From Candidatus Latescibacterota bacterium (GTDB lineage Bacteria; Latescibacterota; UBA2968; UBA8231), in assembly GCA_022826515.1 (NCBI GenBank), contig JAJDUT010000061.1, forward strand, positions 11,659 to 75,658: a DNA stretch of 64,000 nt, read 5' to 3'. Below are positions 9,201-16,335 of the stretch, in pieces; position 1 is the first letter of the stretch, and each line of letters opens with the position of its first letter. The position numbers and the translations under genes are program-made. The notes under the pieces were generated by a model. It was given only the letters and a program-made list of their open reading frames with translations. It did not search any database and had not been told where the DNA came from.

Positions 9201-9758
9201 CGTTCCCCATCAGAATTAAAAGTACTACGTTTCAGATCAGAGTTACACGCCAAGTTGGTACTATGTTGCCTCAACTCAAATCTATTCTATTGGTTCTTTA
9301 CGGTGTGCTCGGACTGTCGTAATGTGAACAAACGAGAAATCGATGCCTTCCCGATAGATGTGGATAGACTTGCAAAACACGAGCGATCGGAACGCCTTGT
9401 TAGGCTCTCAGAGGAGCTAATGGAAGATTTGGACCGAAACTCAGAGGAACGGCAAATGAAATTCTCGCACGATACACTCAAGGTACAATGCGTTTTTCCT
9501 AAATACAGCAAGCTCATCATTGACGAAATCGACCGTGTACTCGCCGAACACTACGGCTTCACAGATGAAGAATTAGATTTCATCATCAACTACGACATCA
9601 AGTATCGCATGGGACTGGAAACCTCTTCTAAAGCAAATACAAATGACCTCCTCAAACTAGCGACAAAGGTCTATGAGGGGCTCTCCGATGCTGACTTAGA
9701 CGACATGGAAGAAGTCATTCACGATCGTCGCAATTTTTTCGGAGACAGAACCCAATAA
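6300..9758 (+). CDS. Eco57I/type IIG-like N6-adenine DNA methyltransferase
   Basis: A 1152-residue protein. The SAM-binding motif I is DPTCGSGAF (about residue 516) and the catalytic motif IV is NPPY (about residue 768), the order and spacing of gamma-class N6-adenine methyltransferases. The N-terminal 500 residues include GAYYTKEDITGYISRNTIIPF, the conserved entry helix of Eco57I-like and PglX-like enzymes. The far N terminus (FIKELGWDRG, then a strand-rich region) resembles the nuclease region of type IIG enzymes, but I see no clear PD-(D/E)xK triad. The C-terminal 350 residues, richer in A and T, probably form the target-recognition domain. It sits opposite an AbiEi-like gene and next to a PLD-SNF2 helicase, and its TAA overlaps the start of a PIN toxin gene. 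Role as the self-marking component of a restriction-type system is inferred. Confidence 0.88.
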   Translation: MPTHLDRTKIRASLEQFDLRSLFIKELGWDRGGEDLEIPVANATYALQAVAHKRGLVAYQYVADADAAFPDHPTRQKIEKAVAKKVREHIIVYASSDRSTHHWQWVKREPGQPDRSRSHIYQSGQAGEALIQKLEQIVFTLEEEDDLTIVDVSGRVRAAFDVEKVTKRFYDRFKKEHQAFLSFIEGIENVADREWYASLMLNRMMFIYFIQKQGFLDGDTDYLQNRLQKVQAQKGNGNFLGFYRLFLLRLFHEGLGQPEADRSPELAALIGQVPYLNGGLFDVHDLEQDNEAIHIPDEAFQQIFDFFDAYQWHLDDRPLRNDNEINPDVLGYIFEKYINQKQMGAYYTKEDITGYISRNTIIPFLFDRAKKECSIAFKPGGGVWRLLVDDPDGYFYEAVRHGITYDIHKGEALADRQELPPEIAVGLQDVSKRGDWNKAAPPDYALPTETWREHVARRQHYEEVRAKLAAGEVTSINDLITYNLDIEKFAQDVIAGSEGPELIRAFWKAITQASILDPTCGSGAFLFAALNILEPIYTACLETMQGFLDDLKRSKRKHRPEKLRDFQKVLDHVASHASDRYFTLKSIIVNNLYGVDIMEEAVEICKLRLFLKLVAQLERYEQIEPLPDVDFNVRAGNTLVGFTTLKEIQDAFVATPDGQQRMLYPEDRAKLKRIEEDAEIADRAFRQFREMQTEREMDAVEFTNAKTKLRKRLDNLRDELDHYLAGDYGVKTGDERAYRKWRDSHQPFHWFVEFYGIMDGGGFDVIIGNPPYIELKVVDQYKLKDYECIGAGNLYALILERSLKLCHRLGRQGFIVPVSSVSTDRYVSLQNKLSQRLLHYSSFDDRPSRLFDGLQHIRLTIHLIAPSDPSAAMYSTRYNKWTSVERPSIFHRLRYEKSYKGLLAHTLPKLCSELEYEISKKLKDERKTLANFYVKNTRNYIYYTRKVGYFLQFLDFEPLILNGAGDRRSPSELKVLRFRSELHAKLVLCCLNSNLFYWFFTVCSDCRNVNKREIDAFPIDVDRLAKHERSERLVRLSEELMEDLDRNSEERQMKFSHDTLKVQCVFPKYSKLIIDEIDRVLAEHYGFTDEELDFIINYDIKYRMGLETSSKANTNDLLKLATKVYEGLSDADLDDMEEVIHDRRNFFGDRTQ

Positions 9759-10171
9759 TGGTCCTACAACGCACGATGTTGGACACGGATACTCTCACCG
9801 CAGTCATGCGCCAACACTCCACGGTCACCTCCAACGCTCAAGCCTACCTCAAAGAGTACCACCGATTCCAATTTTCCATCATCACACAGTATGAGATTCT
9901 GCGCGGCCTAAAAGCAAAGGGAGCAACTAAACAAATAGCAGACTTTGAGACCTTCTGTTCGCAGAATACCACCCTCTCCTTGAGCGAAGAGATAATCTCA
10001 AAAGCCGCTGAAATATACACAGACCTGAGAAAACGAGGGGAATTGATTGGGGACGCAGACATTTTGATCGCGGCCACAGCAATAGTGAACAAACTCGGGA
10101 TCGTCACCAACAATGAGAAACATTTTCAAAGAATCTCCGAGCTCCATGTAGAAAATTGGTTGCAGGTTTGA
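9758..10171 (+). CDS. PIN-domain (VapC-like) putative RNase toxin coupled to the methyltransferase
   Basis: A 137-residue PIN protein: MLDTDTLTAVMRQH at residues 7-20 carries the first catalytic Asp, QYEILRG the conserved Glu, GDADILIAATA the third acidic pair, and GIVTNNEKHF the last conserved stretch. This is the VapC/FitB type. The ATG shares bases with the methyltransferase stop in a TAATG overlap, implying translational coupling. No VapB-like antitoxin lies upstream or immediately downstream; the following gene is a DprA-like protein. Either the antitoxin is elsewhere or the methyltransferase complex restrains the toxin (inference). Confidence 0.8.
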   Translation: MVLQRTMLDTDTLTAVMRQHSTVTSNAQAYLKEYHRFQFSIITQYEILRGLKAKGATKQIADFETFCSQNTTLSLSEEIISKAAEIYTDLRKRGELIGDADILIAATAIVNKLGIVTNNEKHFQRISELHVENWLQV

Positions 10172-10193
10172 AGATATATGTTCGCCGAACAAG

Positions 10194-10841
10194 GTGCTTT
10201 ATCAGCAATTGGAAACTAGATACTATGAATCAGGAGCACCGGACACCCCGGTGGCATTGCGGCGTTGTGCAGACGCTGGGAATGCGCCTACGTTTACATT
10301 GAAGGGCGATCCCGGCATACTTGACAGCACTCGAATTGGCTTCTTCTGTTCTGTGCGCTGTCCAGGCGACGCAATCCTCAAGACCTACGATCTTGCGCGG
10401 ATGCTGCGCGAAACCGACGTGACGATTGTCGGCGGCTTCCAGTCGCCGATGGAGAAGGAGTGTCTAGACCTGCTGTTGCGCGGCTCGGCTTCCGTAGTGG
10501 TCTGTCCTGCGCGGGGGCTTGGCCGAATGCGGATTCCAAAAAACTGGAAGAAGCCGCTAGCCGAAGGGCGCTTGTTGATTCTGTCCTTTTTCGCCGACGG
10601 CATTCGCCGGCCTACAGCCGATCTTGCGGTCAAGCGCAATGCTTATATCGCCGCGCTCGCTGACCGCATTCTTATTGCCCATGCCGAAAAGGGCGGCAAA
10701 ACCGAAACATTGTGCAAGGAAGTACTCACTCAAGGAAAACCAGTGTTTGCCATAGACTCGCCAGATAACGCGCATCTCGTAGAATTTGGCGTTGTGCCAG
10801 TCCAAGTTGAAGACTTTGCACCTTTGGTCACGGGGAGATAA
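10194..10841 (+). CDS. Minimal DprA/SMF-like Rossmann protein
   Basis: A 215-residue single-domain protein starting at GTG 10194; no earlier in-frame start is available. The order of motifs follows the DprA/SMF Rossmann fold: TRIGFFCSVRCPGDAI, IVGGFQSPMEKECLDLLL (replacing SGxAxGID..AH), VVVCPARGL, then an RN pair (VKRNAYIAALADRILIAHAEKGGKTET) and GKPVFAIDSPDN. It lacks the SAM and winged-helix domains of chromosomal DprA, a complete copy of which is at 39221. DprA loads RecA on single-stranded DNA; stand-alone SMF proteins are often found among defence genes, where their role is unclear. It is 22 bp after the PIN gene and probably co-transcribed. Confidence 0.75.
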   Translation: MLYQQLETRYYESGAPDTPVALRRCADAGNAPTFTLKGDPGILDSTRIGFFCSVRCPGDAILKTYDLARMLRETDVTIVGGFQSPMEKECLDLLLRGSASVVVCPARGLGRMRIPKNWKKPLAEGRLLILSFFADGIRRPTADLAVKRNAYIAALADRILIAHAEKGGKTETLCKEVLTQGKPVFAIDSPDNAHLVEFGVVPVQVEDFAPLVTGR

Positions 10842-10897
10842 ATGCGGCACTTGGTGCAGTCTCCACCTTGACGTATAGTATTTAGGAGGAATCAATC

Positions 10898-11836
10898 TTG
10901 CCGATATTTGACATATTCTCGAAACGCCAGAGGAAACTTCGAGGAGAGATGCCTGACGTCTATATTTATGATGATCTCCCTAAGCCTCTGAGGGTTCAAA
11001 TTATTCAGATTTGGAGATATTATATAATTGATATAGAGGTATCTCAATTGTATGACTCTTTTTCTCATCAGGATGTGCGTGATTCTTATGATTTTTTGGT
11101 CAAAACTTTGAGGCACGAATATGGTGTATTTTGGTTAACGAACTCAGAAGAGGAATATAGAGAGAAGGGGCCCCAAGGAGAGCTTGAGGAGTTTTTCCTT
11201 ACGGTGGAGGAAGTGGAGAGAGCTCTTGATGTTGTAGAGTTGTCGTGTTTTCTCATAAATAATTTTATAAGGAAGAAGAAATCTTCAAAAATAGCCGATG
11301 ATGCAATAGAAGAATTAAATAACAGGTGCAAGGAACATGGAGTTGGCTATCAATTCACAAACGGGCAGATCGTCCGTATCGACTCTGAGTTCATTCACGC
11401 TGAAATTGTCAAACCTGCACTCAAACTGCTCGACCAACAGCACTATGCCGGGGCACAACAGGAGTTTTTAAAAGCGCACGAACACTACCGAAAAGGGAAC
11501 GCCAAAGAAGCTCTTAGCGAGTGTCTAAAAGCATTCGAGAGCGTAATGAAAGCGATTTGTGACAAGAGAGGCTGGAGTTACGGCAATAATGCGACGGCAA
11601 AACCCTTGATTCAGGCTTGTTTTGATAATGGGCTGATTCCGTCGTTTTGGCAATCGCACTATTCGTCCCTGCGAAATCTTTTGGAGAGTAGCGTACCTAC
11701 TGGACGCAACAAGTTGAGCGGTCACGGTCAAGGTACGACTCCGGTATCTGTGCCAAATCACCTTGTCGCGTACATGTTGCACATGACAGCATCAGCTATT
11801 GTTTTTCTAGCGGAAGCTGATGAAAAAATTCCGTAA
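10898..11836 (+). CDS. AbiJ/STM4504-family abortive-infection-like HEPN protein
   Basis: A 312-residue protein. A TTG start at 10898 is supported by a perfect AGGAGG at 10884-10889. The N terminus (MPIFDIFSKRQR, then PDVYIYDDLPKPLRVQI) matches the STM4504/CBY_0614 family, and the C-terminal third looks like the AbiJ C-terminal HEPN helix bundle: AHEHYRKGNAKEALSECLKA, a conserved helix pair, and RNKLSGHG, which fits the catalytic R-x4-6-H of HEPN RNases. The first 400 bases are much richer in A and T than the rest of the window, pointing to transfer or a mosaic origin. A phage-triggered abortive RNase role is inferred from family and context. Confidence 0.75.
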   Translation: MPIFDIFSKRQRKLRGEMPDVYIYDDLPKPLRVQIIQIWRYYIIDIEVSQLYDSFSHQDVRDSYDFLVKTLRHEYGVFWLTNSEEEYREKGPQGELEEFFLTVEEVERALDVVELSCFLINNFIRKKKSSKIADDAIEELNNRCKEHGVGYQFTNGQIVRIDSEFIHAEIVKPALKLLDQQHYAGAQQEFLKAHEHYRKGNAKEALSECLKAFESVMKAICDKRGWSYGNNATAKPLIQACFDNGLIPSFWQSHYSSLRNLLESSVPTGRNKLSGHGQGTTPVSVPNHLVAYMLHMTASAIVFLAEADEKIP

Positions 11837-11892
11837 TGCCAAGAGTGGTTGGTCAATCGTATCTTTTTTAGGTCCGAACAATCTGAGCGGTG

Positions 11893-12144
11893 ATGAAACT
11901 GGAATGCACCAAACACGCGGTTCATGCGATGGCCGAACGAGTGATCTCTATGGAGTGGGTCGAACTGGTGGTAGCCAAACCGGCGTTGCGAATACCCGAC
12001 CCAAATGACCCCGAAGTAGAGCGCTTTTTTCGTCCTATACCGGAGCGGGGCGGCCGAATACTGCGTGTTGCTGTCAACACCCGCGTTGCACCTTGGCGGG
12101 TGGTGAGCGTATTTTTTGACCGAAACATGAAAGGAAAATTATGA
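11893..12144 (+). CDS. DUF4258 family protein (RelE/BrnT-like toxin candidate)
   Basis: An 83-residue protein starting MKLECTKHAVHAMAER. The pattern H-A-x-x-A-M-x-E-R followed by two strands (GRILRVAVN, WRVVSVFFDRNM) is that of DUF4258, a small RelE-superfamily-like fold often found beside antitoxins. The ATG at 11893 is preferred to the GTG at 11890. The stop codon overlaps the start of the DUF2283 gene as ATGA, so the two are coupled, an arrangement repeatedly seen for these families and suggestive of a toxin-antitoxin pair. Function not proven. Confidence 0.7.
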   Translation: MKLECTKHAVHAMAERVISMEWVELVVAKPALRIPDPNDPEVERFFRPIPERGGRILRVAVNTRVAPWRVVSVFFDRNMKGKL

Positions 12145-12341
12145 AACTGCATGTCGATAAGAACGCCGACGCGCTCTACTTGCGCCTCGATGATTCGGCC
12201 ATCGTCGAGTCCGCAGAGGTCTCGCCGGGAGTGGTGCTCGACTACAACGAATCGAACGAAGTGGTGGGCGTGGAAATGCTCTATCTGTCGAAACGCTCGT
12301 CCAATCTGAATCTTTCCGCGTTGGAATTTGAGACCGCTTAG
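12141..12341 (+). CDS. DUF2283 family protein (putative antitoxin)
   Basis: A 66-residue protein with the complete DUF2283 pattern: DKNADALYLRL, then VVLDYNESNEVVGVEML. AAGGAAAA precedes the ATG. It overlaps the DUF4258 gene by four bases and is the last gene of the defence segment, ending seven bases before the first ATPase gene of the peptide transporter. DUF2283 proteins are small and usually sit next to DUF4258 or other toxin-like genes; an antitoxin role is an inference from that pairing. Confidence 0.75.
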   Translation: MKLHVDKNADALYLRLDDSAIVESAEVSPGVVLDYNESNEVVGVEMLYLSKRSSNLNLSALEFETA

Positions 12342-12347
12342 CTACTT

Positions 12348-13355
12348 ATGACCGCTCCCCTCCTCGACGTCCACGACCTAAGCGTGCGCATCACTCGCGA
12401 CGAAGGCGTGGTGCGGCCACTCAACGGCGTCAGCTTCCGCATCAACACCGGCCAAGCTGTGGGCATCGTCGGCGAAAGCGGCTGCGGCAAAACCATGACC
12501 TCCAACGCCCTGCTGCAGATTTTGCCGCCAGCAGCCGAGATTACCAGCGGCCACATCCGCTACCGCCGCAAGCTGGACGAGCGCGAAATCGACCTCGCCG
12601 CACTCGACGCGCACAGCGACGAAATGCATCAGATCCGAGGCGGCGACATCTCCATGATCTTCCAAGAGCCAATGACCGCGTTCTCGCCGGTACACACCAT
12701 TGGCAACCAAATCGCCGAGATGATCCAACTCCACGACTCGCTATCCTCAGAAGCAACGCGGCAGCGGGTCGTCGAGCTGTTGCACTTAGTCGGCATCCCC
12801 GATCCGCAGGACCGCGCTGACGACTACCCCTTCCAGCTTTCGGGCGGCATGCGCCAGCGGGCGATGATTGCCATGGCGCTGGCGAGCAATCCGCGACTCT
12901 TAATCGCCGACGAGCCAACCACGGCACTCGACGTAACCGTCCAAGCGCGGGTGCTCAAGCTAATCCAGCGGCTCCAGCGCGAGCTGGGACTAGCGCTCAT
13001 GCTAATTACCCACGACCTAGGCGTGATCGCGCACACAGTCGAATACGTCTATGTGATGTATATGGGGCGGATCGTCGAAGAAGGGCCGGTCGCCGCAATT
13101 TTCGACAGCCCGGCGCATCCCTATACCGCGGCCCTGTTGCAATCCATCCCCAGCCTGACGGGCAAACGCCGGCACATCGAGCCGATTGAGGGCAGTGTCC
13201 CCAGCGCGTACGCCCTGCCCGAGGGGTGCCCCTTCCACACCCGCTGCACGCAAAAGGTCGGCCCCATTTGCGAGCAACAAATGCCCGCGTCCGCAGAAGT
13301 GGGGCCACATCACCACACCCGTTGTTTCATCCACACCGAAGAAGGAGGGGACTAG
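12348..13355 (+). CDS. Peptide ABC transporter ATP-binding protein (DppD/OppD-like)
   Basis: A 335-residue ABC ATPase. Walker A GESGCGKT (residues 42-49), the Q-loop FQEP, the signature LSGGMRQR (about 164), Walker B LLIADEPT (about 184) and the switch His in LITHDLG are all intact. The C terminus carries the oligopeptide-transporter extension with GCPFHTRC...C, as in DppD/OppD. It powers the permeases encoded at 1-1245, from which it is separated by the defence genes. Starts seven bases after the DUF2283 stop, so its transcription now probably depends at least partly on promoters within or before that segment (inference). Confidence 0.92.
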   Translation: MTAPLLDVHDLSVRITRDEGVVRPLNGVSFRINTGQAVGIVGESGCGKTMTSNALLQILPPAAEITSGHIRYRRKLDEREIDLAALDAHSDEMHQIRGGDISMIFQEPMTAFSPVHTIGNQIAEMIQLHDSLSSEATRQRVVELLHLVGIPDPQDRADDYPFQLSGGMRQRAMIAMALASNPRLLIADEPTTALDVTVQARVLKLIQRLQRELGLALMLITHDLGVIAHTVEYVYVMYMGRIVEEGPVAAIFDSPAHPYTAALLQSIPSLTGKRRHIEPIEGSVPSAYALPEGCPFHTRCTQKVGPICEQQMPASAEVGPHHHTRCFIHTEEGGD

Positions 13356-13359
13356 CCCA

Positions 13360-14373
13360 ATGTCCAATGGGGCCACAGACGCCCTCCTGCAAGTACGAGG
13401 GTTAAAAAAGCACTTTCCCGTACACCGGGGGCTTTTACAGCGACAGACAGGTTGGGTAAAGGCCGTGGATGGCGTGAGCTTCTCGCTCGCCCAAGGCAAA
13501 ATTTTGGGGCTGGTCGGCGAGAGCGGGTGCGGCAAGACCACCACCGGGCGGATGATTCTCCGCGCCCTAGACCCAACCGCCGGGGAGATCCTCTTTCGCC
13601 AACAGGACGGGCAGGTCGTCGATATGGCCCAGCTCGGCCGGCGCGAAGTCGTCCAAGCCCGCCGACAGATGCAGATGATCTTCCAAGACCCGTACTCGTC
13701 CCTAAATCCGCGGATGCCTGTGCGCGACCTAATCGCCGAGCCGCTCCGGTCTTATGGCTGGTCGGCGCGCGACAGCCACGAGCGAGTGGGCGAGCTGATG
13801 GAGCGCGTAGGACTCGACCCCAGATACGCGCGCCGCTATCCGCACGCCTTCTCCGGCGGCCAGCGACAGCGCATCGGCATTGCTCGCGCCTTGGCCTTGA
13901 GCCCGTCGCTCATCGTCGCCGACGAGCCAGTCTCCGCGCTCGACGTCAGCGTGCAAGCGCAGATACTCAACTTGCTCCGTCAATTGCAAACCGACCTCGA
14001 CCTCACCTTGCTCTTTATCGCCCACGACCTGAGCGTGGTGCGCTATCTCTGCGACGAAGTGGCCGTCATGTACCAAGGCCGGATCGTCGAACAGGCCGCA
14101 ACTGAAACCCTCTTTACCCAACCACAGCACCCCTATACGGCCATGTTGCTAGAGGCCGCACCCGCGCCCGACCCCCACGCCTCGTGGATGGAGGACGACG
14201 AAGACGCCAGCGAGGTGGGCGAACCAACGCCGGCCGACGACCAAGGGTGCGCATTCGCACCGCGTTGCCGCTACAAAAGCGACCTGTGCAGCCAGCAGAT
14301 GCCCATGCTGGAGGGCGAGTCGCATCTGGCCGCCTGCCACCATAAAGACGAGTTAGAGTTGCACGGCGTGTAG
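13360..14373 (+). CDS. Peptide ABC transporter ATP-binding protein (DppF/OppF-like)
   Basis: A 337-residue ABC ATPase, partner of the preceding DppD-like protein. Walker [10 protein letters not shown]-loop FQDPYSSLNPRM (the DppF/OppF version), signature FSGGQRQRIGIARAL, Walker B LIVADEPVSALD and switch FIAHDLSVV are intact, and the C terminus has the Cys-containing oligopeptide extension (GCAFAPRCRYKSDLC). The N terminus LQVRGLKKHFPV is typical. The ATG at 13360 was chosen because GAAGGAGGGG lies just upstream and the stop of dppD is only five bases before it. It closes the transporter operon; the next gene is convergent. Confidence 0.92.
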   Translation: MSNGATDALLQVRGLKKHFPVHRGLLQRQTGWVKAVDGVSFSLAQGKILGLVGESGCGKTTTGRMILRALDPTAGEILFRQQDGQVVDMAQLGRREVVQARRQMQMIFQDPYSSLNPRMPVRDLIAEPLRSYGWSARDSHERVGELMERVGLDPRYARRYPHAFSGGQRQRIGIARALALSPSLIVADEPVSALDVSVQAQILNLLRQLQTDLDLTLLFIAHDLSVVRYLCDEVAVMYQGRIVEQAATETLFTQPQHPYTAMLLEAAPAPDPHASWMEDDEDASEVGEPTPADDQGCAFAPRCRYKSDLCSQQMPMLEGESHLAACHHKDELELHGV

Positions 14374-14376
14374 CTC

Positions 14377-15189
14377 TTATCTCGCCGCGTAATAAGGCTC
14401 CGCGTCGAATCCCGGATACCGCGTCGCCATCCCCGCGATAAATTCTTCCGTCCACAGCGGGTCGCCCGGTGGTGGAAAGCCCAGCAGTTCGCGCTGGCGC
14501 GGGGTGGCTTCGGCCATGAAGCGGTGCATGGCGGCACCCTGGGCACCGCTCTTATACGTGAAGGTGCGACCGCCGTCCCAGGGGCGATCCTTGCGAGTAA
14601 AACCCACCCACATGACCGGACGGTGTCCCGCTGGCGCGGTGAAATCGGAGGCAGCGTGGCGGGTGAAGACGCTGTAGAGGCACACCGAGCCGCCGGGGAC
14701 GATCATCGGCACGGCTTCCGCGTCTGAGCGGCCCTTGGGCACCATGCGGATCGGGGCCATGCCTTCCTCGACGTCGTCGAAGCAGTAGAAACACACCAAA
14801 TTCATAAAATCGTCTGGCTCGATGATCGGCCCCAGTGTGTTGTTGCCGTAGTCGATGTGAAAATTGGTCCCGTATTCCTCGCCGGCGTATTTCATGCCTA
14901 GGTGGCCCTCGCAGAGGCGAATCTCGCGCGTGCCTAAGACGCGCTCGGCCGCGTCAATCAGATCGGGATGGACGGTGACGTGATTGAGGCCGGAGTGATC
15001 CCAAGGGAAGAGTCTTTGCTGAGGAGTGTCGTTGCGGCGGTCGTTAGCTAGGTATTGGTCATAGGACGGCGCGAAATGAGTGAAGAAGCCGTCGAGCGCG
15101 GCTTGCTGTTCGTCTTTGGTAAGGAAGTTCTCGACGATCAGGAAGCCCTGTTTTTTGTACGTAGCGAGTTGGGCGTCGGTGATGTGCAT
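14377..15189 (-). CDS. Phytanoyl-CoA dioxygenase (PhyH) family protein
   Basis: A 270-residue Fe(II)/2-oxoglutarate dioxygenase. The iron site is visible as H111-x-D113 (NFHIDYG) and a distal His in TRHAASDF (178), with R190 as the probable 2-oxoglutarate ligand. N-terminal YKKQGFLIVENFLT is the standard PhyH opening. These enzymes hydroxylate small molecules and are greatly expanded in Latescibacterota, Poribacteria and relatives. The true substrate is unknown and is unlikely to be phytanoyl-CoA. The aldolase gene upstream on the same strand ends three bases before its start, so both are probably co-transcribed. Confidence 0.85.
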   Translation of the reverse strand: MHITDAQLATYKKQGFLIVENFLTKDEQQAALDGFFTHFAPSYDQYLANDRRNDTPQQRLFPWDHSGLNHVTVHPDLIDAAERVLGTREIRLCEGHLGMKYAGEEYGTNFHIDYGNNTLGPIIEPDDFMNLVCFYCFDDVEEGMAPIRMVPKGRSDAEAVPMIVPGGSVCLYSVFTRHAASDFTAPAGHRPVMWVGFTRKDRPWDGGRTFTYKSGAQGAAMHRFMAEATPRQRELLGFPPPGDPLWTEEFIAGMATRYPGFDAEPYYAAR

Positions 15190-15192
15190 TTG

Positions 15193-16107
15193 CTATTGCT
15201 TGTCGGCGTAGATCCCCACAATGCGCTGCAACAGATCCAGGGCCTGCCCGCGCTCGCGCTGGAAGGCATTGCGGCCAATGATGGAGCCAAAGCCGCCGCC
15301 ATCGCGGATGCCGGTAATTTCCTCGATAATTTCCTCTTCGCCCTTGGCTGGGCCGCCAGAAAAGATCACCACGCGCCGCCCGTTGAACGCCGATTGCACC
15401 ACATGGCTCACGCACTCGGCCAAAGTGCTGGCCGGCACATCCGCATACGCCTTGCGGGCTTCGTCCTGCTCAATGTGAGCCGTAGGCGGTTTGACCTTGA
15501 TAACATGGGCCCCTAGCTGGGCGGCGATTTGGGCGGCGTACGCAGTGACGTCGAGCGCGGTTTCCCCTTCCTTGCTCAAGTCCGTGCCGCGCGGATAGGA
15601 CCAGACCACCACCACCAAACCGTACCGCTTGGCCTCTTCGGCCAAGGCTTGCAGCTTCTCGTACATCTCCTGCCGCAGGGCCGAACCCGGATAGACCGTG
15701 TAGCCGATGCCCACGCAACCCAAGCGCAGAGCAGCGGCGATGGAGCCGGTGAGCGACTGGGTGGGGTCTGCGTCGGAGTGAAGATTTTCCCGGTTGTTGA
15801 GCTTGAGGATCAGCGGTAGGTCGCCCGCGTAGTCGCGCGCACCCGCTTCGAGGAACCCGAGCGGGGCGGCGTATGCACTGAGGCCAGCGTCAATGGCCAA
15901 CTCAAAGTGATAGCGCGGATCATACGCGGGTGGGTTGGGAGCGAAGCTGCGTCCGGGCCCGTGCTCAACGCCCTGATCTACGGGCAGGATGACTAGCTTA
16001 CCTGTGCCGCCGAGCGCACCGTGGTTGAGCAGACGCGCCAAGTTGGTCAAGGTGCCGGGGTTGTCGCTGCCATACCAGCTTAGAATTTCGCGGATGCGCT
16101 CTTGCAT
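15193..16107 (-). CDS. Class I fructose-bisphosphate aldolase (FbaB/DhnA type)
   Basis: A 304-residue TIM-barrel aldolase of the archaeal/FbaB type. PVDQGVEHGPG (residues 42-52), LKLNNREN, and the Schiff-base region VIKVKPPT (Lys 204 or 206) are present, followed by phosphate-binding FSGGPAKGEEE and GGGFGSIIGRN. It cleaves fructose 1,6-bisphosphate or a related keto-sugar phosphate. The ATG at 16107 is supported by AGAAAGG directly upstream; longer in-frame starts run toward the tRNA terminator. Lies downstream of tRNA-Asp and its terminator and upstream of the PhyH gene. Confidence 0.88.
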   Translation of the reverse strand: MQERIREILSWYGSDNPGTLTNLARLLNHGALGGTGKLVILPVDQGVEHGPGRSFAPNPPAYDPRYHFELAIDAGLSAYAAPLGFLEAGARDYAGDLPLILKLNNRENLHSDADPTQSLTGSIAAALRLGCVGIGYTVYPGSALRQEMYEKLQALAEEAKRYGLVVVVWSYPRGTDLSKEGETALDVTAYAAQIAAQLGAHVIKVKPPTAHIEQDEARKAYADVPASTLAECVSHVVQSAFNGRRVVIFSGGPAKGEEEIIEEITGIRDGGGFGSIIGRNAFQRERGQALDLLQRIVGIYADKQ

Positions 16108-16142
16108 TTTGTACCTTTCTCGCATGCAAAAAGAGTAGGAAT

Positions 16143-16190
16143 TAGCAAAAGAAAAGCTCCTCAATCGCGCAAAGCGCGCTAAAGGAGCTT
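16143..16190 (-). terminator. Rho-independent terminator after tRNA-Asp
   Basis: On the minus strand AAGCTCCT (16190-16183) pairs with AGGAGCTT (16161-16154), with an inner GCGCG/CGCGC stem, followed by TTCTTTTGC. It lies seven bases after the tRNA CCA end and before the aldolase start. Confidence 0.85.
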
Positions 16191-16197
16191 AACAAAA

Positions 16198-16274
16198 TGG
16201 CGGGGACGACGAGACTCGAACTCGCGACCTTCGGCGTGACAGGCCGACGTTCTAACCAACTGAACTACGCCCCC
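16198..16274 (-). tRNA. tRNA-Asp (GTC)
   Basis: A 77-nt cloverleaf on the minus strand. The acceptor stem GGGGGCG pairs with CGTCCCC (one G-T), the D arm has TAGTTCAGTTGGTTAGAA, the anticodon stem CGGC/GCCG encloses CTGTCAC (anticodon GTC), and the T arm has GTTCGAGTC. Discriminator G followed by an encoded CCA at 16200-16198. Confidence 0.97.
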
Positions 16275-16335
16275 GTTTGCTTAAAGAAGGTAAAAGCCAG
16301 ATCAAATGCTGTCAATGTACAACCGAGGCTTTGGC

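Noticed and set aside
1246..12347. Complete DISARM or BREX system
   Set aside because: No DUF1998, DrmA-like, BrxC/PglY or PglZ protein is present; only the helicase and methyltransferase components resemble those systems.
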